Notes under the pieces: generated by a model
The model's database searches: none
The model's input: only the letters and a program-made list of their open reading frames with translations
What the model was told of the DNA's origin: nothing
Source of the DNA: Falsirhodobacter flavus
GTDB lineage: Bacteria; Pseudomonadota; Alphaproteobacteria; Rhodobacterales; Rhodobacteraceae
DNA length: 64,000 nt
Assembly: GCA_029846755.1 (NCBI GenBank)
Contig: JARWBI010000011.1
Location: 39,218-103,217 of the forward strand
Direction of reading: 5' to 3'
Made by a program: the position numbers and the translations under genes
Shown here: in pieces, positions 1-9,515 of the stretch
How positions within the stretch are numbered: the first letter of the stretch is position 1
How the letters are laid out: every line of letters starts with the position of its first letter

Positions 1-2786
1 AAGGCTGCGCCTGGGCTGGACCATGCTTCGGGATGTGCCTGCCGGAGCTGGTTCGCTTCCCCTTCATCGATGTTAAGCATCCGAGTGACCCTGCCCCACA
101 TCGCCCTGCCAATGGTCTGATCGTTCCCTTCGCTCACGCTGCGGACGGTGCTGTTATAGTCGGATTTGATCCCGCTCTGCTGCTGGTTCTGATACCTGAT
201 ACGATCGGCATTTTCCTCTTGCGAATCTGCTGCATATCCCGCTGTCGTTTCGTTTGCGGAAGCTCGACGCTCGTCAATGTTGACGACCCGCTGATTTCCC
301 GGCTCGCCAAATGTAGCTTCTCTTGAAGGCTCATTGCGGAATGCGTCACGATCGACATTCGAGGAATAGCCTGCGGTCGGATCGGACGGCGGCGCTCCTA
401 CCGCCTTGTCTGTGATGCTATCGACCATCGAGCCAACAATCTCGCGGCTTTCCGCAATCTGCTCTTCATTTTTCGGGTTCAGCACTCGGTCAACGTCTGT
501 CGCAGAGTAGCCGCGGCGTCCTAGCTCGCCTGCCATCATCTGGTTCAGGCTGACACTGAAGCCACCACCCTGCGTTTCGGCATAGCTCTGGGCGCGGGAG
601 TAGTTATCAGCTTCCTCCATGCGTGTGATGTAGGTTTCTGCGAGGCGTTCCCCTTCATCAAGGCTGAACGATTTTGTCTCGCTTGCCGATGTCTGGGTTC
701 CGTCGCTGCTGGTGGCCGTGGCTGCTGTTCTGGTGCTGCTGATCCGTGCGACATCGGTTGTGAGGCCACTGGTTTCGGCCGCCTTCACCAGCTCTATCCA
801 GTTTTCGTTCGAAATACCTTTAATATCTGCGGACGCATTAGCGCTGGCCCCTAGAGAAGCGAGCCCCGCACTTCCACCGACACCAGCATTTGCGGCAATA
901 CCGACCGACATTGCTGTTTGCGTAGTAATGCCGTGCTGTTGGGCGAAGTCTTTTACGCGCTGGTAAGCCTCCGAAACGCTGACGCGCTCGCTGCTGCTTC
1001 CTTCCCAACCATAAGACTTACTGCCCTGCTGACCATTCGTGACGCTTTCCCCGAAGTTGGTAAGCTGGCTTGCCCCTTGGTTGATATAGGAACCGAGTTC
1101 GGTGGCGGCGCTGTTCGCAGCAACCCGCGAGTTTTCCGCACGGGTCGAGAGTTCTCCGCGCACTGCGGTGTCGAGCTGCGACGAGATCGCGCCTGTGGAT
1201 ACTGCCGACCCCGGCGAATACCCAAAGCTGCCATCGAGATTGCGCGTCGCCATACCGCCCGAGCCGAGGGTCATCGTCTCGCGGCCGACATCCACGACGG
1301 AGGACGTGTTCATTTTGTTGGCCGCATAGTTGTTCATGTTCATGTTGCCGAGGCCGATGGAGCCGGTTGCGGCTTCGCGGCCCGTCTCGATCGCAGCGCC
1401 TTGCGAGACGGCCAGCATCGAGGCTGCCATACCGGTCATGCGGTTTGCGCCGAACATGATCGCGGTAGCAAGGAACGGCACCGACATCATCAGGTAACCC
1501 GCGACGGAGCCAACGTCCTGTTCGACGGCGCGGATGCCGAAATGGTTGGCCCATGACATAACGACATCGTTGACCGCGCCATCTGTCGTGATCGCGCCCG
1601 CCGTGCGGTAAAAGCCCGTCGATGCTTTGATGACGATGGAGTGCAGGATTGCGCTGAGGGGTTCCCACGCTGCAATCCAGACAAAGCCGCCCATGTAGCC
1701 CTTGAGGACCGCAGGCGCGAGCGGCGTCATCATCATCATGACGGCCATCGGGAAGGCGGCATAGTAGAGGCATTCGAAGACGATCTTCAGGAGCGGCACC
1801 CACTTTGCGGCATTGGCCCCGATCGCGGCATAGCTCGATCGCGTCTGAATATCGGCGCGGGCAGTCTGGTAGATGTCCATCGCGGCCGAATTTCCGGAAT
1901 TGCCGATGAAGCGTTGCAGCCCGTCATCCAGCGCGTTCACAAGCATGGCCTGCTTGACCGTGTGGACGGCGGTGGCCGAGGCCATGGCCATCATGCTTTG
2001 GAAGTCGCCAAGCGTGCCCTTCAGCCGGTTGATGTTGGCCGCACCTGTTGCGTTGCCGCCCTGGAAAATCCCTGCCGCCTTCTGAGCAAAGACATTTTCC
2101 ACATCGGCGGTGACGGACTGACGAATCGAGGCCCACCCTTCGGAGCAAACCCGCGTCTGGTTGGTGACGACATCATAATAGGCCATCGAAGCGGGCATGT
2201 TCGAGGTGATGAAGTTTTCCAGATCGCCGTTCGTCGCGACCAGTTCAAGATCCATATGCCCGAGGTTCGTCGCGTCGATGACGCAGTTCTGCATGAAGTT
2301 GACGATGTTCTCGTGGATCTTTGGCGTCACCGCCCGCCAGTTAGATGCCTGCGCCAGAAGCGAGGCGCCGAACATCATGCCGTTCTTCTGATAGGTCAGA
2401 TCCTCCGGCGTAGACATCAGCGTTTCCATATGGCCGGTCAGGTAATAGCTGACCGAGGACGTGTAGTGGCCGAGCATGGCGACCGGCGTCGGCACGTTGT
2501 CCACGATGCCGTAGATCGGGATTGCGCCGCTGGTCTTGTCCATGATGACGACGCTGGACTTCGGCCCGAGGGTCAGGCCCATGACCACAACCATCGTCAT
2601 GACGTATTTGACGGATGAGCCGATGCTGCCGCCCATCGCCATGTTGATCGCGGCCCATGCGACCCCGATGATAATGCCGATTTGCAGAAGATTGCGGAAA
2701 TTCCCCGAGGACGTGTAGGCCGCGAGCATGTTGAACACGTCATAGAGGTAGAAACCGCCTCCGGTGGTGAAAATTTCCCACTGCAT
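1..2786 (-). CDS. traG: TraG, mating-pair stabilisation and entry-exclusion protein (3' end outside window)
   Basis: The frame is open from an ATG at 2786 to the left edge, giving 928 codons with no stop, close to the usual length of F TraG (about 940 aa), so only a short tail should be missing. The protein starts MQWEIFTTGGG. The N-terminal third has several hydrophobic membrane segments. The C-terminal half is polar and rich in Ser, Ala, Gln and Thr, as in the periplasmic domain of TraG. In F-like systems TraG acts with TraN to stabilise mating pairs, and its C-terminal domain is the target of surface exclusion. One base separates its ATG from the traH stop, so translation is probably coupled. 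The family assignment rests on start sequence, size and last position in the operon. Confidence 0.9.
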   Translation of the reverse strand, partial: MQWEIFTTGGGFYLYDVFNMLAAYTSSGNFRNLLQIGIIIGVAWAAINMAMGGSIGSSVKYVMTMVVVMGLTLGPKSSVVIMDKTSGAIPIYGIVDNVPTPVAMLGHYTSSVSYYLTGHMETLMSTPEDLTYQKNGMMFGASLLAQASNWRAVTPKIHENIVNFMQNCVIDATNLGHMDLELVATNGDLENFITSNMPASMAYYDVVTNQTRVCSEGWASIRQSVTADVENVFAQKAAGIFQGGNATGAANINRLKGTLGDFQSMMAMASATAVHTVKQAMLVNALDDGLQRFIGNSGNSAAMDIYQTARADIQTRSSYAAIGANAAKWVPLLKIVFECLYYAAFPMAVMMMMTPLAPAVLKGYMGGFVWIAAWEPLSAILHSIVIKASTGFYRTAGAITTDGAVNDVVMSWANHFGIRAVEQDVGSVAGYLMMSVPFLATAIMFGANRMTGMAASMLAVSQGAAIETGREAATGSIGLGNMNMNNYAANKMNTSSVVDVGRETMTLGSGGMATRNLDGSFGYSPGSAVSTGAISSQLDTAVRGELSTRAENSRVAANSAATELGSYINQGASQLTNFGESVTNGQQGSKSYGWEGSSSERVSVSEAYQRVKDFAQQHGITTQTAMSVGIAANAGVGGSAGLASLGASANASADIKGISNENWIELVKAAETSGLTTDVARISSTRTAATATSSDGTQTSASETKSFSLDEGERLAETYITRMEEADNYSRAQSYAETQGGGFSVSLNQMMAGELGRRGYSATDVDRVLNPKNEEQIAESREIVGSMVDSITDKAVGAPPSDPTAGYSSNVDRDAFRNEPSREATFGEPGNQRVVNIDERRASANETTAGYAADSQEENADRIRYQNQQQSGIKSDYNSTVRSVSEGNDQTIGRAMWGRVTRMLNIDEGEANQLRQAHPEAWSSPGAA

Positions 2787-2787
2787 G

Positions 2788-4179
2788 TCAGTTCCCCTGC
2801 CCCATCATGGACGCGAAGCGCGTGGAAGACGTGGCCGTGAGCATGGCTTTGTGAAGCTGGAGCTTTTCCAGAGCAGAGAGCGCGTCCGAGTATTTTTCGG
2901 CGGCTTGGCGGCGCAGTGTGCCAAAGCCGTTCTGCGTCTGGCGGATCGTTTCCTGAAACTCGCGGATCACATCCCCGAACGTGTCGATGTTCGACGCGCT
3001 GCGCTGCATTTCCGTGATGGCCTCGTTCATGTAGAGCATCGCCAGCTCGACCGCGACCAGTTCGGACAGAAGCGCAATCTCGTCATCGACAAACTGGTAT
3101 TTGTAGGCGCGGGCCGTCTTCAGCGTCTCATAGACCGGCGCAGAGGTCAGGTTGATGATGCCGGTCATTTCTTCGGTCAGGGCCGTGTCGTCGCGGATCG
3201 CGTCCGACAGCGCCCGCACCACATCCTCAACCGTGTTGAAATAGGCGTCATCGCGGGCAATGTTCACGTCCTGCCATGTCGGGTTGAGGCATTCGTTGCG
3301 CTCGTCGCACTTGAGGACCGGGATCGTGCCGCCCTCGACCAAGGCTTGCAGCATTTCCGGCGTGTAGGCCCGAGGCGCGATCGTGCGGTGGCGCGGGCCT
3401 TCATCGTCATTGGCCGCGCCCACGGTGATGATCGTGCCGGTCAGCGACATGAACAGTTCAGCGACATTGGGGTTCGAGGACAGGAAGCCGTTTTTCTTAA
3501 CCGCCCGCCATGCGTAGTTGATGTTGATCGGCACCTGATCCTTCAGCGCCCCATCGGCTTCGCCAAGCGTCTCGTTCTGCTTACCTTCCGAGCCGCAGCC
3601 ATGCCGCCGCGCGACGGCATCGGCAAATTTTCCGTTCATGCCGCCGACCGTCTGGCAAAGGTGCTGCGATGCGCCGTCCATCTTCGGCCACATCGAGCCG
3701 ACCAGCATCTGCCCCGCTTCGCAGCTATTGATGTTCATGGCGTTCACGTTCTGCAGAAGGTCGCGGAGCTTCGACACCTGTTCGGCCACGGCGGGCGAGA
3801 GGCTTTCCAGCGCCAGCTCGAAGGCGAAGCTGGCCGCGTTCTGCATGATCCCTTCCATCAGGTAGATCATTTCCTCTTTTGAGATGAAGGAGAACGATCC
3901 GCCGAAGATGTCGATGCCGCCGCAGCCGGCGCGAACGGACGGCATCTGGATCTGCATCATGCCGGTGTTGCGGGGCTTGGTCCGCATGTAGAGCGAACCA
4001 AGGGTGACATAGCCCCCCATCTGCCCCTGATAGGCTTGCGGGCGGGTGACGTTCACGCCGCCACCCGTGCGTTCCCAGAAGCCTTTGAGGTCATCGCCCA
4101 GACTCTGCGACTGGACCGGCCCGCTGACAGAGAGCGCCATCGCGCAGACGGCAAGCGTTGTGGAGATTTTCTTCAGCAT
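2788..4179 (-). CDS. traH: TraH, conjugative pilus assembly protein
   Basis: 463 aa beginning MLKKISTTLAVCAMALSV, a clear Sec signal peptide, followed by a periplasmic protein. TraH is one of the pilus extension/retraction proteins of F-type secretion systems and sits at the outer membrane with TraF, TraU, TraW and TrbI. Paired cysteines and the late heptad-like helices (residues about 390-450) fit the family. The frame extends further upstream, but this ATG is preceded by AAAGGG at good spacing and gives the signal peptide, so it is preferred. The gene lies 11 nt after traF and 1 nt before traG. Confidence 0.92.
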   Translation of the reverse strand: MLKKISTTLAVCAMALSVSGPVQSQSLGDDLKGFWERTGGGVNVTRPQAYQGQMGGYVTLGSLYMRTKPRNTGMMQIQMPSVRAGCGGIDIFGGSFSFISKEEMIYLMEGIMQNAASFAFELALESLSPAVAEQVSKLRDLLQNVNAMNINSCEAGQMLVGSMWPKMDGASQHLCQTVGGMNGKFADAVARRHGCGSEGKQNETLGEADGALKDQVPININYAWRAVKKNGFLSSNPNVAELFMSLTGTIITVGAANDDEGPRHRTIAPRAYTPEMLQALVEGGTIPVLKCDERNECLNPTWQDVNIARDDAYFNTVEDVVRALSDAIRDDTALTEEMTGIINLTSAPVYETLKTARAYKYQFVDDEIALLSELVAVELAMLYMNEAITEMQRSASNIDTFGDVIREFQETIRQTQNGFGTLRRQAAEKYSDALSALEKLQLHKAMLTATSSTRFASMMGQGN

Positions 4180-4190
4180 CGGATGCCCTT

Positions 4191-5024
4191 TCAATACCGC
4201 TCGCCTACGGGGATTTTCGTGACGACATGAACCCGCTCCAGGATCACGTCCTCGGTGAGAAGACCGCCGCCCAGAAGCTCGACCACGCCAGATTGCGGCT
4301 CGACCAAAGCGATGAAGGGGCGGGGATTGTCGGCAAGGCCGAGCTTTTTGAGTTGGCCGGTATCGACCACGGCATTCGGGAACATCGGGTGGAACGAGCC
4401 ATCGACCGTCACAACGATCGGCTCGATCCCGAAGTTGGCCTGCATCCGCGCAATGACATCGAGTTGCGGGGTGCAAAGACCGCAGGTCGCGGCATCCTCG
4501 ACCACAACCATGAATCCGAGATTGGCGGCCGCCTCGACCAGCGAGCTTTCCCGCGCAACGCGGATCTGGTCCTGATAGACCGCGCCGCCCATCTGACTGA
4601 TCGGAAAGCGCGTGTTGATGTCCAGTTCCGGCGTCTTGAACAGCACACGTTGCCATGTGTCCGTGAAGGCCGTCGCCATGCGGCTCATTTCCTGCTGCGC
4701 GTGCATGTAGGTCTGCACGTTTTCCGGCGTCGGCTCCATGATTGCGCGGTTCTTCAGCTCGTCCAGATCCTTGCGGTATTGCTCGATCTGTTCGGTGTAG
4801 GTGGGCGGCGCGGGCGGCGGCGCGGCGGGTGCCGGTGCTGGCGGGGCTGCGGCTTCTTCTTCGGCTTCCTTTTCGGGGTCGCAGTAGAAATTCCAGCCGT
4901 TCTTGATCGCATCGCCGCAATACCCGAAGGCTGCGCCCTCGCCCGTCCGCGCAAGGGCCGGTGCGGGGGAAAGCAGCGCGGCCAGCGCCGCGCCGAAGAC
5001 CAGACGGCGGCGGGCGTCAGACAT
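4191..5024 (-). CDS. traF: TraF, thioredoxin-fold pilus assembly protein
   Basis: 277 aa with an N-terminal signal peptide (about residues 1-25), a Pro/Ala/Glu-rich linker (55-75) and a C-terminal thioredoxin-like domain with a CGLC motif at 181-184. F-type TraF is a periplasmic pilus assembly protein. Many homologues have lost the CxxC pair, but here it is kept, so a redox or disulfide-isomerase role on the Cys-rich TraN, TraU and TraH is plausible. The start overlaps the stop of the upstream thioredoxin gene by 8 nt. This is not the S26 peptidase at 10129-10665, which shares the name TraF in RP4 nomenclature. Confidence 0.92.
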   Translation of the reverse strand: MSDARRRLVFGAALAALLSPAPALARTGEGAAFGYCGDAIKNGWNFYCDPEKEAEEEAAAPPAPAPAAPPPAPPTYTEQIEQYRKDLDELKNRAIMEPTPENVQTYMHAQQEMSRMATAFTDTWQRVLFKTPELDINTRFPISQMGGAVYQDQIRVARESSLVEAAANLGFMVVVEDAATCGLCTPQLDVIARMQANFGIEPIVVTVDGSFHPMFPNAVVDTGQLKKLGLADNPRPFIALVEPQSGVVELLGGGLLTEDVILERVHVVTKIPVGERY

Positions 5025-5427
5025 ATCCTGCCTCCTGCGCCTGAAGGAGAACCGACTGGATTTGCCCGAGATAGGAACGCGGGTTCCGAAAGCCGGTGAT
5101 CTGGTGGATCATTTCCTGTGTCGGCAGATGCACGAAGACCAGCGTCGGAAGCTGGATGATGTCCTTGGCGATCGGATGCCCCGCCGCCTCCACGAAGTCG
5201 GCATAGGGCGGGATTGGCTTGCCATCCTGCGAGGCGATCAGCACAGGAATGCTGGCCGGTTCCGCCGAGGCAAAGAGCGTGTTCGACGCGGCCTTGCAGA
5301 ACGGGCACCAGCTTGCGCCAACAAGGATCAGGCCGATGGGCCGTTCCCGCATCGGCTGTGCGGCGGCAGGCACGGCGACCGCCAGCGGCAGGGCGGCAGC
5401 GGCAAGGATAAGGTCACGGCGTTTCAT
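5017..5427 (-). CDS. Thioredoxin-like periplasmic protein of the tra operon (TrbB-like)
   Basis: 136 aa with a twin-arginine-like or Sec-type leader (MKRRDLILAAAALPLAVAV) and a thioredoxin motif WCPFC with cysteines at 41 and 44. It probably forms or repairs disulfides in Cys-rich transfer proteins, a role filled by TrbB or DsbC in other F-like systems. It lies between traN and traF, stops 8 nt inside traF and starts 4 nt after the traN stop. Its small size means it has essentially only the thioredoxin core and no DsbC-type dimerisation domain. The exact family name is uncertain, but the redox motif is clear. Confidence 0.8.
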   Translation of the reverse strand: MKRRDLILAAAALPLAVAVPAAAQPMRERPIGLILVGASWCPFCKAASNTLFASAEPASIPVLIASQDGKPIPPYADFVEAAGHPIAKDIIQLPTLVFVHLPTQEMIHQITGFRNPRSYLGQIQSVLLQAQEAGYV

Positions 5428-5431
5428 GTGG

Positions 5432-7807
5432 TCACTCCCCTTCCGAAATCTCGCCTGCCGTCAGTTCGAGGCGGTCCTTGAGGTAATCCGTCACCATGTC
5501 GCTCGTCGGCACGGCGGCATCGTTCATCATGTCTTCGAAGGCTTCCGAGAGGTCGATCTGATCCCAATCGATCGTGTCGATCTGATCGAGTGGCAGGCCG
5601 TCGCAGCTCGGGTTTTTCGCACTTCCGAAGCCGGTGCCCGAAAGGCGGCGGATCTCTTTCTGGAAGACCATGCCGAGCTGGCTGTTGAAGGTGCAGTAGC
5701 CGCGCCGCTTCTGGACGCACACCCCGAGGACTTTGCGCGAACAGTATGTGCCGAGGTAGACCGCCGCCTTGGCCTGAACGCGGTCCATCAGCGCAAGCTC
5801 GCTTTCCGAGCAATCCCCGATAACGCCATTGGCCCATCCGCTGTCACGGCAGCAGTTGATGGTGCCGAGCGCCCCGACCTTGCAGTTGCGGGCCGTGCCC
5901 GAGAACATGGTCACGCTCTGAAGGTCGAGGGACTTTTCCGTATCCTTGGCGGCTTCATCGAGAACGGTCAGCCATGCCGCCGCATTGGCAAAATCGGTGT
6001 TGGCCTCGTGGTCGATGCCTTCGCAAAGGCCGCCCACGCAGACGTTCATCGCCGTGCATTCGGACGGCATCTGCATCCCGCCGCCGCAGCGGTAGCCGTA
6101 TTCCCAATGGCGGCATTCAACCGGCGCTTCGCCTTCTTCCTCGTCATAGCTGAGGCAGGTCTTGGAAATCACTTCGCAGGAGGCATCTGCTTCGAACGGG
6201 CCGCAATCGGAATGGTTGCCCGCCGCGCCGTCGATGCACTGGTAGCTTTGTTCATACTGCCAGCACTCGCGGGAAACCGGAAAGCCCATGATCGTGCGGA
6301 CTTCTTCCCCTACGACGCAGGTCGTCTCGCCCGAGACACAGTTGAGATCACCGGCCAGCGCATCGCAGCGATTAACCAGCTTGTCTTCGATGCGGTCGAT
6401 CTTGGATTCGAGCAGCAAGGCCGGTTTGTGGTCGGTCAGATCGTTGAGGCAGGAATAGTTGAACCGCTCCAGGCTGCATTCGCCGTTCTCCGTGACCATG
6501 CAGCGGCTGCCGAGTTCGGTGCAGGCGGCCGTCTCGCGCAGACCCGAGCATTGGTCATTGTCAGGGCAGTAGTATTCCTGGCTTTTCCGCAGGCAGCGCG
6601 GGGGCACGACGCAGGACCGCTGGACGCCGTGGAAGATGCCGGTGTGATTGTTCGGGGCGGTATGGGTGCCGTTCTGGCCGACGCGCTTGTAGATGCACTC
6701 GAAGGAGACAAATTCGTTTTCCTGAATGCCAAGGTTGGCCCCGTTCCACCACAAACGGCCGCCATCCGACCAGCCGTAGAAATTTCCGCTTTCCGCGCCG
6801 AGGTATCCGCCAGCGGGCGGATCATTCATCATCATGTCCCGGCCCTCTTTCTTGAAGCGAATGATGCCGCAGACACGGCTGGAAAAGCCGCCGTTGCAGT
6901 AGCCGTGGGCCTTGTAGATCCAACCGCCGTTGTGATGTTCGTGATCGACGGGGCTACAGCATTTGCGCGAGCAGCCCATGTGCTCGCCCTTCCAGAAGTA
7001 GCACATGCTTTCGTCGCGGCCGGACGATCCCCAATACATCTCGCGGGGGCGCCCCTGAATGGGCTGACCGTTCTCGTCTTCGAAGTAGTAGCCAACCCAA
7101 GGCTCACGAAGGGCCACTTCTTCTTCTTCGAGGCAGGTTTCGCCCGAGGGCGAGCAGGACGAAGCCTCATTGCCGTCCGGCAGATCGGCCACGTTGCATT
7201 CGCCATTGTGATCCGTGTCGCATTCGACGGTGACGGTCGTATCCGCGACTTCGCAGCGCCACGTATCCAGCCGGTCGATCTCTACCTCACGGTCGATCTT
7301 GCAGCCTTGGGTCGCGGTCTGCGCATGGACATCGCAATACCGCTCGAAGGGTTCGAGGACCGAGAAATCCGCGAAGTTGCAGGCCGGATTTTCCGTCACG
7401 TCCGACTGGAAATACTGCCCTGCGATGTCTTCGGCTTCGGTATGGGCCTTGTCGGCATTGGTGATGCCGATGTGGTCGGTGGGAATGTCGTATTGCGGAC
7501 GCAGATCGATGCTGTCGATCATGTCCTCATAAACGCCAGCCGCCGTGGTGCCGCCCGTCAGGGCATCCTTGGTGCGGGCGTCGATGTTGCCCTTGTTGAT
7601 CGAGGTTTCCGGCGTGTCAGTGCCCTCATAGATCGGCAGCGCGTTATCGATCCCGCCTTGGGTGAAAACGGACGAGCCGGAGCCAAGCCGCGAGGCATTG
7701 CCCGCAGCTTTTGCCCGCGCTGTCGGATCGAACGCTTCCTGCGCCTGAAGCGCAGTGCCGATGGTCATGGCCGAGACGGCAATCAGGAGAGCGCGGGCGA
7801 GTTTCAT
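5432..7807 (-). CDS. traN: TraN, cysteine-rich outer-membrane mating-pair stabilisation protein
   Basis: 791 aa with a signal peptide (cleavage near ALQA|QEAF) and a very high number of cysteines spread over the C-terminal two thirds, the signature of TraN. TraN is the outer-membrane adhesin of F-type systems that contacts the recipient surface. The length exceeds F TraN (about 600 aa), and the extra sequence lies in the Cys-rich central part, where receptor specificity varies between plasmids. The ATG overlaps the trbC stop as ATGA. Thiol proteins encoded next to it fit its need for disulfide folding. Confidence 0.92.
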   Translation of the reverse strand: MKLARALLIAVSAMTIGTALQAQEAFDPTARAKAAGNASRLGSGSSVFTQGGIDNALPIYEGTDTPETSINKGNIDARTKDALTGGTTAAGVYEDMIDSIDLRPQYDIPTDHIGITNADKAHTEAEDIAGQYFQSDVTENPACNFADFSVLEPFERYCDVHAQTATQGCKIDREVEIDRLDTWRCEVADTTVTVECDTDHNGECNVADLPDGNEASSCSPSGETCLEEEEVALREPWVGYYFEDENGQPIQGRPREMYWGSSGRDESMCYFWKGEHMGCSRKCCSPVDHEHHNGGWIYKAHGYCNGGFSSRVCGIIRFKKEGRDMMMNDPPAGGYLGAESGNFYGWSDGGRLWWNGANLGIQENEFVSFECIYKRVGQNGTHTAPNNHTGIFHGVQRSCVVPPRCLRKSQEYYCPDNDQCSGLRETAACTELGSRCMVTENGECSLERFNYSCLNDLTDHKPALLLESKIDRIEDKLVNRCDALAGDLNCVSGETTCVVGEEVRTIMGFPVSRECWQYEQSYQCIDGAAGNHSDCGPFEADASCEVISKTCLSYDEEEGEAPVECRHWEYGYRCGGGMQMPSECTAMNVCVGGLCEGIDHEANTDFANAAAWLTVLDEAAKDTEKSLDLQSVTMFSGTARNCKVGALGTINCCRDSGWANGVIGDCSESELALMDRVQAKAAVYLGTYCSRKVLGVCVQKRRGYCTFNSQLGMVFQKEIRRLSGTGFGSAKNPSCDGLPLDQIDTIDWDQIDLSEAFEDMMNDAAVPTSDMVTDYLKDRLELTAGEISEGE

Positions 7808-8562
7808 GGCTGCTTTGCCTCTCCCAGAGCCTTCGCGACATGCGGCGCATCGCCATTGCCGGCGGCAATGATGCGAAGGGCGGTTTCTACGGGAATGTTG
7901 CCGGACAGGCGGTCATGCGCGGGCGGGATGTCCAGCTCGCAAGCGGGCGTCGAGCAGGTTTGCAGATCTTCGGCCAGCACGACGAGGACCGGAACGGAGG
8001 TGATGTCGAACCGCTTGAACAGCGTCGGATCGATGGCGAAGGCTTCGCCCATTTCATCCTGGCCGAACACTTCCTCCAGCTTGGCCCGCGTGTCGAAGAC
8101 CGAGTTGTTGACAAAGCCGCGGAAGGCGATGGTCAGCCCGTGCGCGGTTGCTTCCTGCATCATCTGGCGCAGGGATTGGGCAGGCATGGAGAAGCTGGCA
8201 AACAGGATCGCTTCAGTCTGGGCGTATTTCTCGCCTTCCGCCTCGGGGATCTGTTCGTCTTCGGCATTCAGAAGGGCGCGGACACGCGGATCGTTCAGCG
8301 CGCGTTCGCGGATGCCTTCCAGATCGGTGATCTCCACGCCCGCCTGCGGCGGCTGGATGGTCAGGCTGTCGGCCAGCGCATCGCCGCGCTTTTCTGCATC
8401 CCGCACGATGGTTTCGACCGGAACACGGATTTGCCCTGTTGCCCCCGGCGCATAGACCACGGGCGGTTCTTCAGGGGCGTCCTGCGCCAGTGCAGGGCCA
8501 GCGAACAATGCCGCGCCAAGCATCAGAGTGCGCAGCAATTTCTTTTCCGCCACATTAGCCAT
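7804..8562 (-). CDS. trbC: TrbC, periplasmic pilus assembly protein
   Basis: 252 aa with a signal peptide ending near GPALA|QDAP. The C-terminal domain carries the TrbC_Ftype pattern (FASFSMPAQSLRQMM followed by a thioredoxin-like segment with VPVLVV). TrbC interacts with TraW in F pilus assembly. The chosen ATG (MANVAEKK) has an excellent GGGGAG ribosome site 8 nt upstream and lies 40 nt inside traU. A longer frame upstream overlaps traU heavily and lacks a signal peptide at its start. The stop overlaps the traN start. Confidence 0.88.
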   Translation of the reverse strand: MANVAEKKLLRTLMLGAALFAGPALAQDAPEEPPVVYAPGATGQIRVPVETIVRDAEKRGDALADSLTIQPPQAGVEITDLEGIRERALNDPRVRALLNAEDEQIPEAEGEKYAQTEAILFASFSMPAQSLRQMMQEATAHGLTIAFRGFVNNSVFDTRAKLEEVFGQDEMGEAFAIDPTLFKRFDITSVPVLVVLAEDLQTCSTPACELDIPPAHDRLSGNIPVETALRIIAAGNGDAPHVAKALGEAKQP

Positions 8563-9515
8563 CCGAAGCTCTCCCCTTTGTATGGATATTCCCGCATTGA
8601 ATCGATCATCTGCGTGCTGGACCCGAGCGGGCCGCAGGCATAGCGCCCGCTGGTCACAGCGCGGGGCCGCGTCAGTTGCAGCCGGTATTGGGATTTCTTG
8701 ATGATCGGCGCGATGTCCGGTGTGCAAAGCGCCTGACTGCTGGAACTGGTGTTCCGCGCCAGCCCGAGCCGGTGTTGCCGCGCAATCATCTTGGCCGTCA
8801 CCGTCTCGGACGCCTGCACCCCGCCGTAATGGGCGTTGGAATCCCCCGTGATCGGGTAGAGGCTGCCCTGACAGCCATTGCACCAAAAGAGCTGATCGAG
8901 GGGCAGACCGCCGCTGGACGAGCGCACGCAATCGGCGGCGCAAGCGGCCAGCGCCACAGGGTTCGCGAACAGGATCGCTTCGGGATTGACGATGTTGTTC
9001 AGCTCAGGATCTTGCCAGAGCGGATCGAACTCGCTGATGTAGGCAACGTCGAAGGTCGTGTTTTCGAGGCAGAGGCCATCGACCACCGTCCCGAGCCAGC
9101 TAATCAGCGGATAGTAGTAGTAATGCACCTGCCACTTGCTGCCCGTGGCATCGCCGCCGCTGCTGGTGACAGAGGATTTTCCGACCGAGAACAGGCCAAG
9201 GTCCGCCTCGAAGCCCATGTTGACGAAGCAGCCCGCCTCATTGGCGACATCCGTCAGGCGGGCCGGTTCCCAAAGACCGATCGCAAGGCCGATGCGGGGC
9301 GGAACGCCGGGGCAGATGCAGACCGGCAGCGACGGGTTCGACGTGTCGGGGCGGCTCCCCAAGACGCGGATCGCGCCTATGGAGATCGGGAAGATGCAAT
9401 CCCAACACACTTCGCTGATGGGATTGAGGAATTTGGCGTTGCACTTGGCCCAGACTTCCTCACCGATGACGGTCAGGCTCAGGGCAAAGGCGAGGATTTG
9501 GAACAGGCGTTTCAT
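8523..9515 (-). CDS. traU: TraU, conjugative pilus assembly / DNA transfer protein
   Basis: 330 aa with a signal peptide (MKRLFQILAFALSLTVIG), then the conserved TraU opening with CNAKFLNPISEVCWDCIFPI and many further cysteines. TraU is a periplasmic protein needed for DNA transfer more than for pilus formation in F. The start overlaps the traW stop by 4 nt and the 3' end overlaps trbC by 40 nt. The high conservation of this family makes the call secure. Confidence 0.95.
   Translation of the reverse strand: MKRLFQILAFALSLTVIGEEVWAKCNAKFLNPISEVCWDCIFPISIGAIRVLGSRPDTSNPSLPVCICPGVPPRIGLAIGLWEPARLTDVANEAGCFVNMGFEADLGLFSVGKSSVTSSGGDATGSKWQVHYYYYPLISWLGTVVDGLCLENTTFDVAYISEFDPLWQDPELNNIVNPEAILFANPVALAACAADCVRSSSGGLPLDQLFWCNGCQGSLYPITGDSNAHYGGVQASETVTAKMIARQHRLGLARNTSSSSQALCTPDIAPIIKKSQYRLQLTRPRAVTSGRYACGPLGSSTQMIDSMREYPYKGESFGWLMWRKRNCCAL

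Noticed and set aside
5219..8455. Very long plus-strand open frame (1078 codons) opposite traN and trbC
   Set aside because: It is antisense to well-supported transfer genes in GC-rich DNA, where the opposite strand often lacks stops. It shows no domain and no ribosome site.
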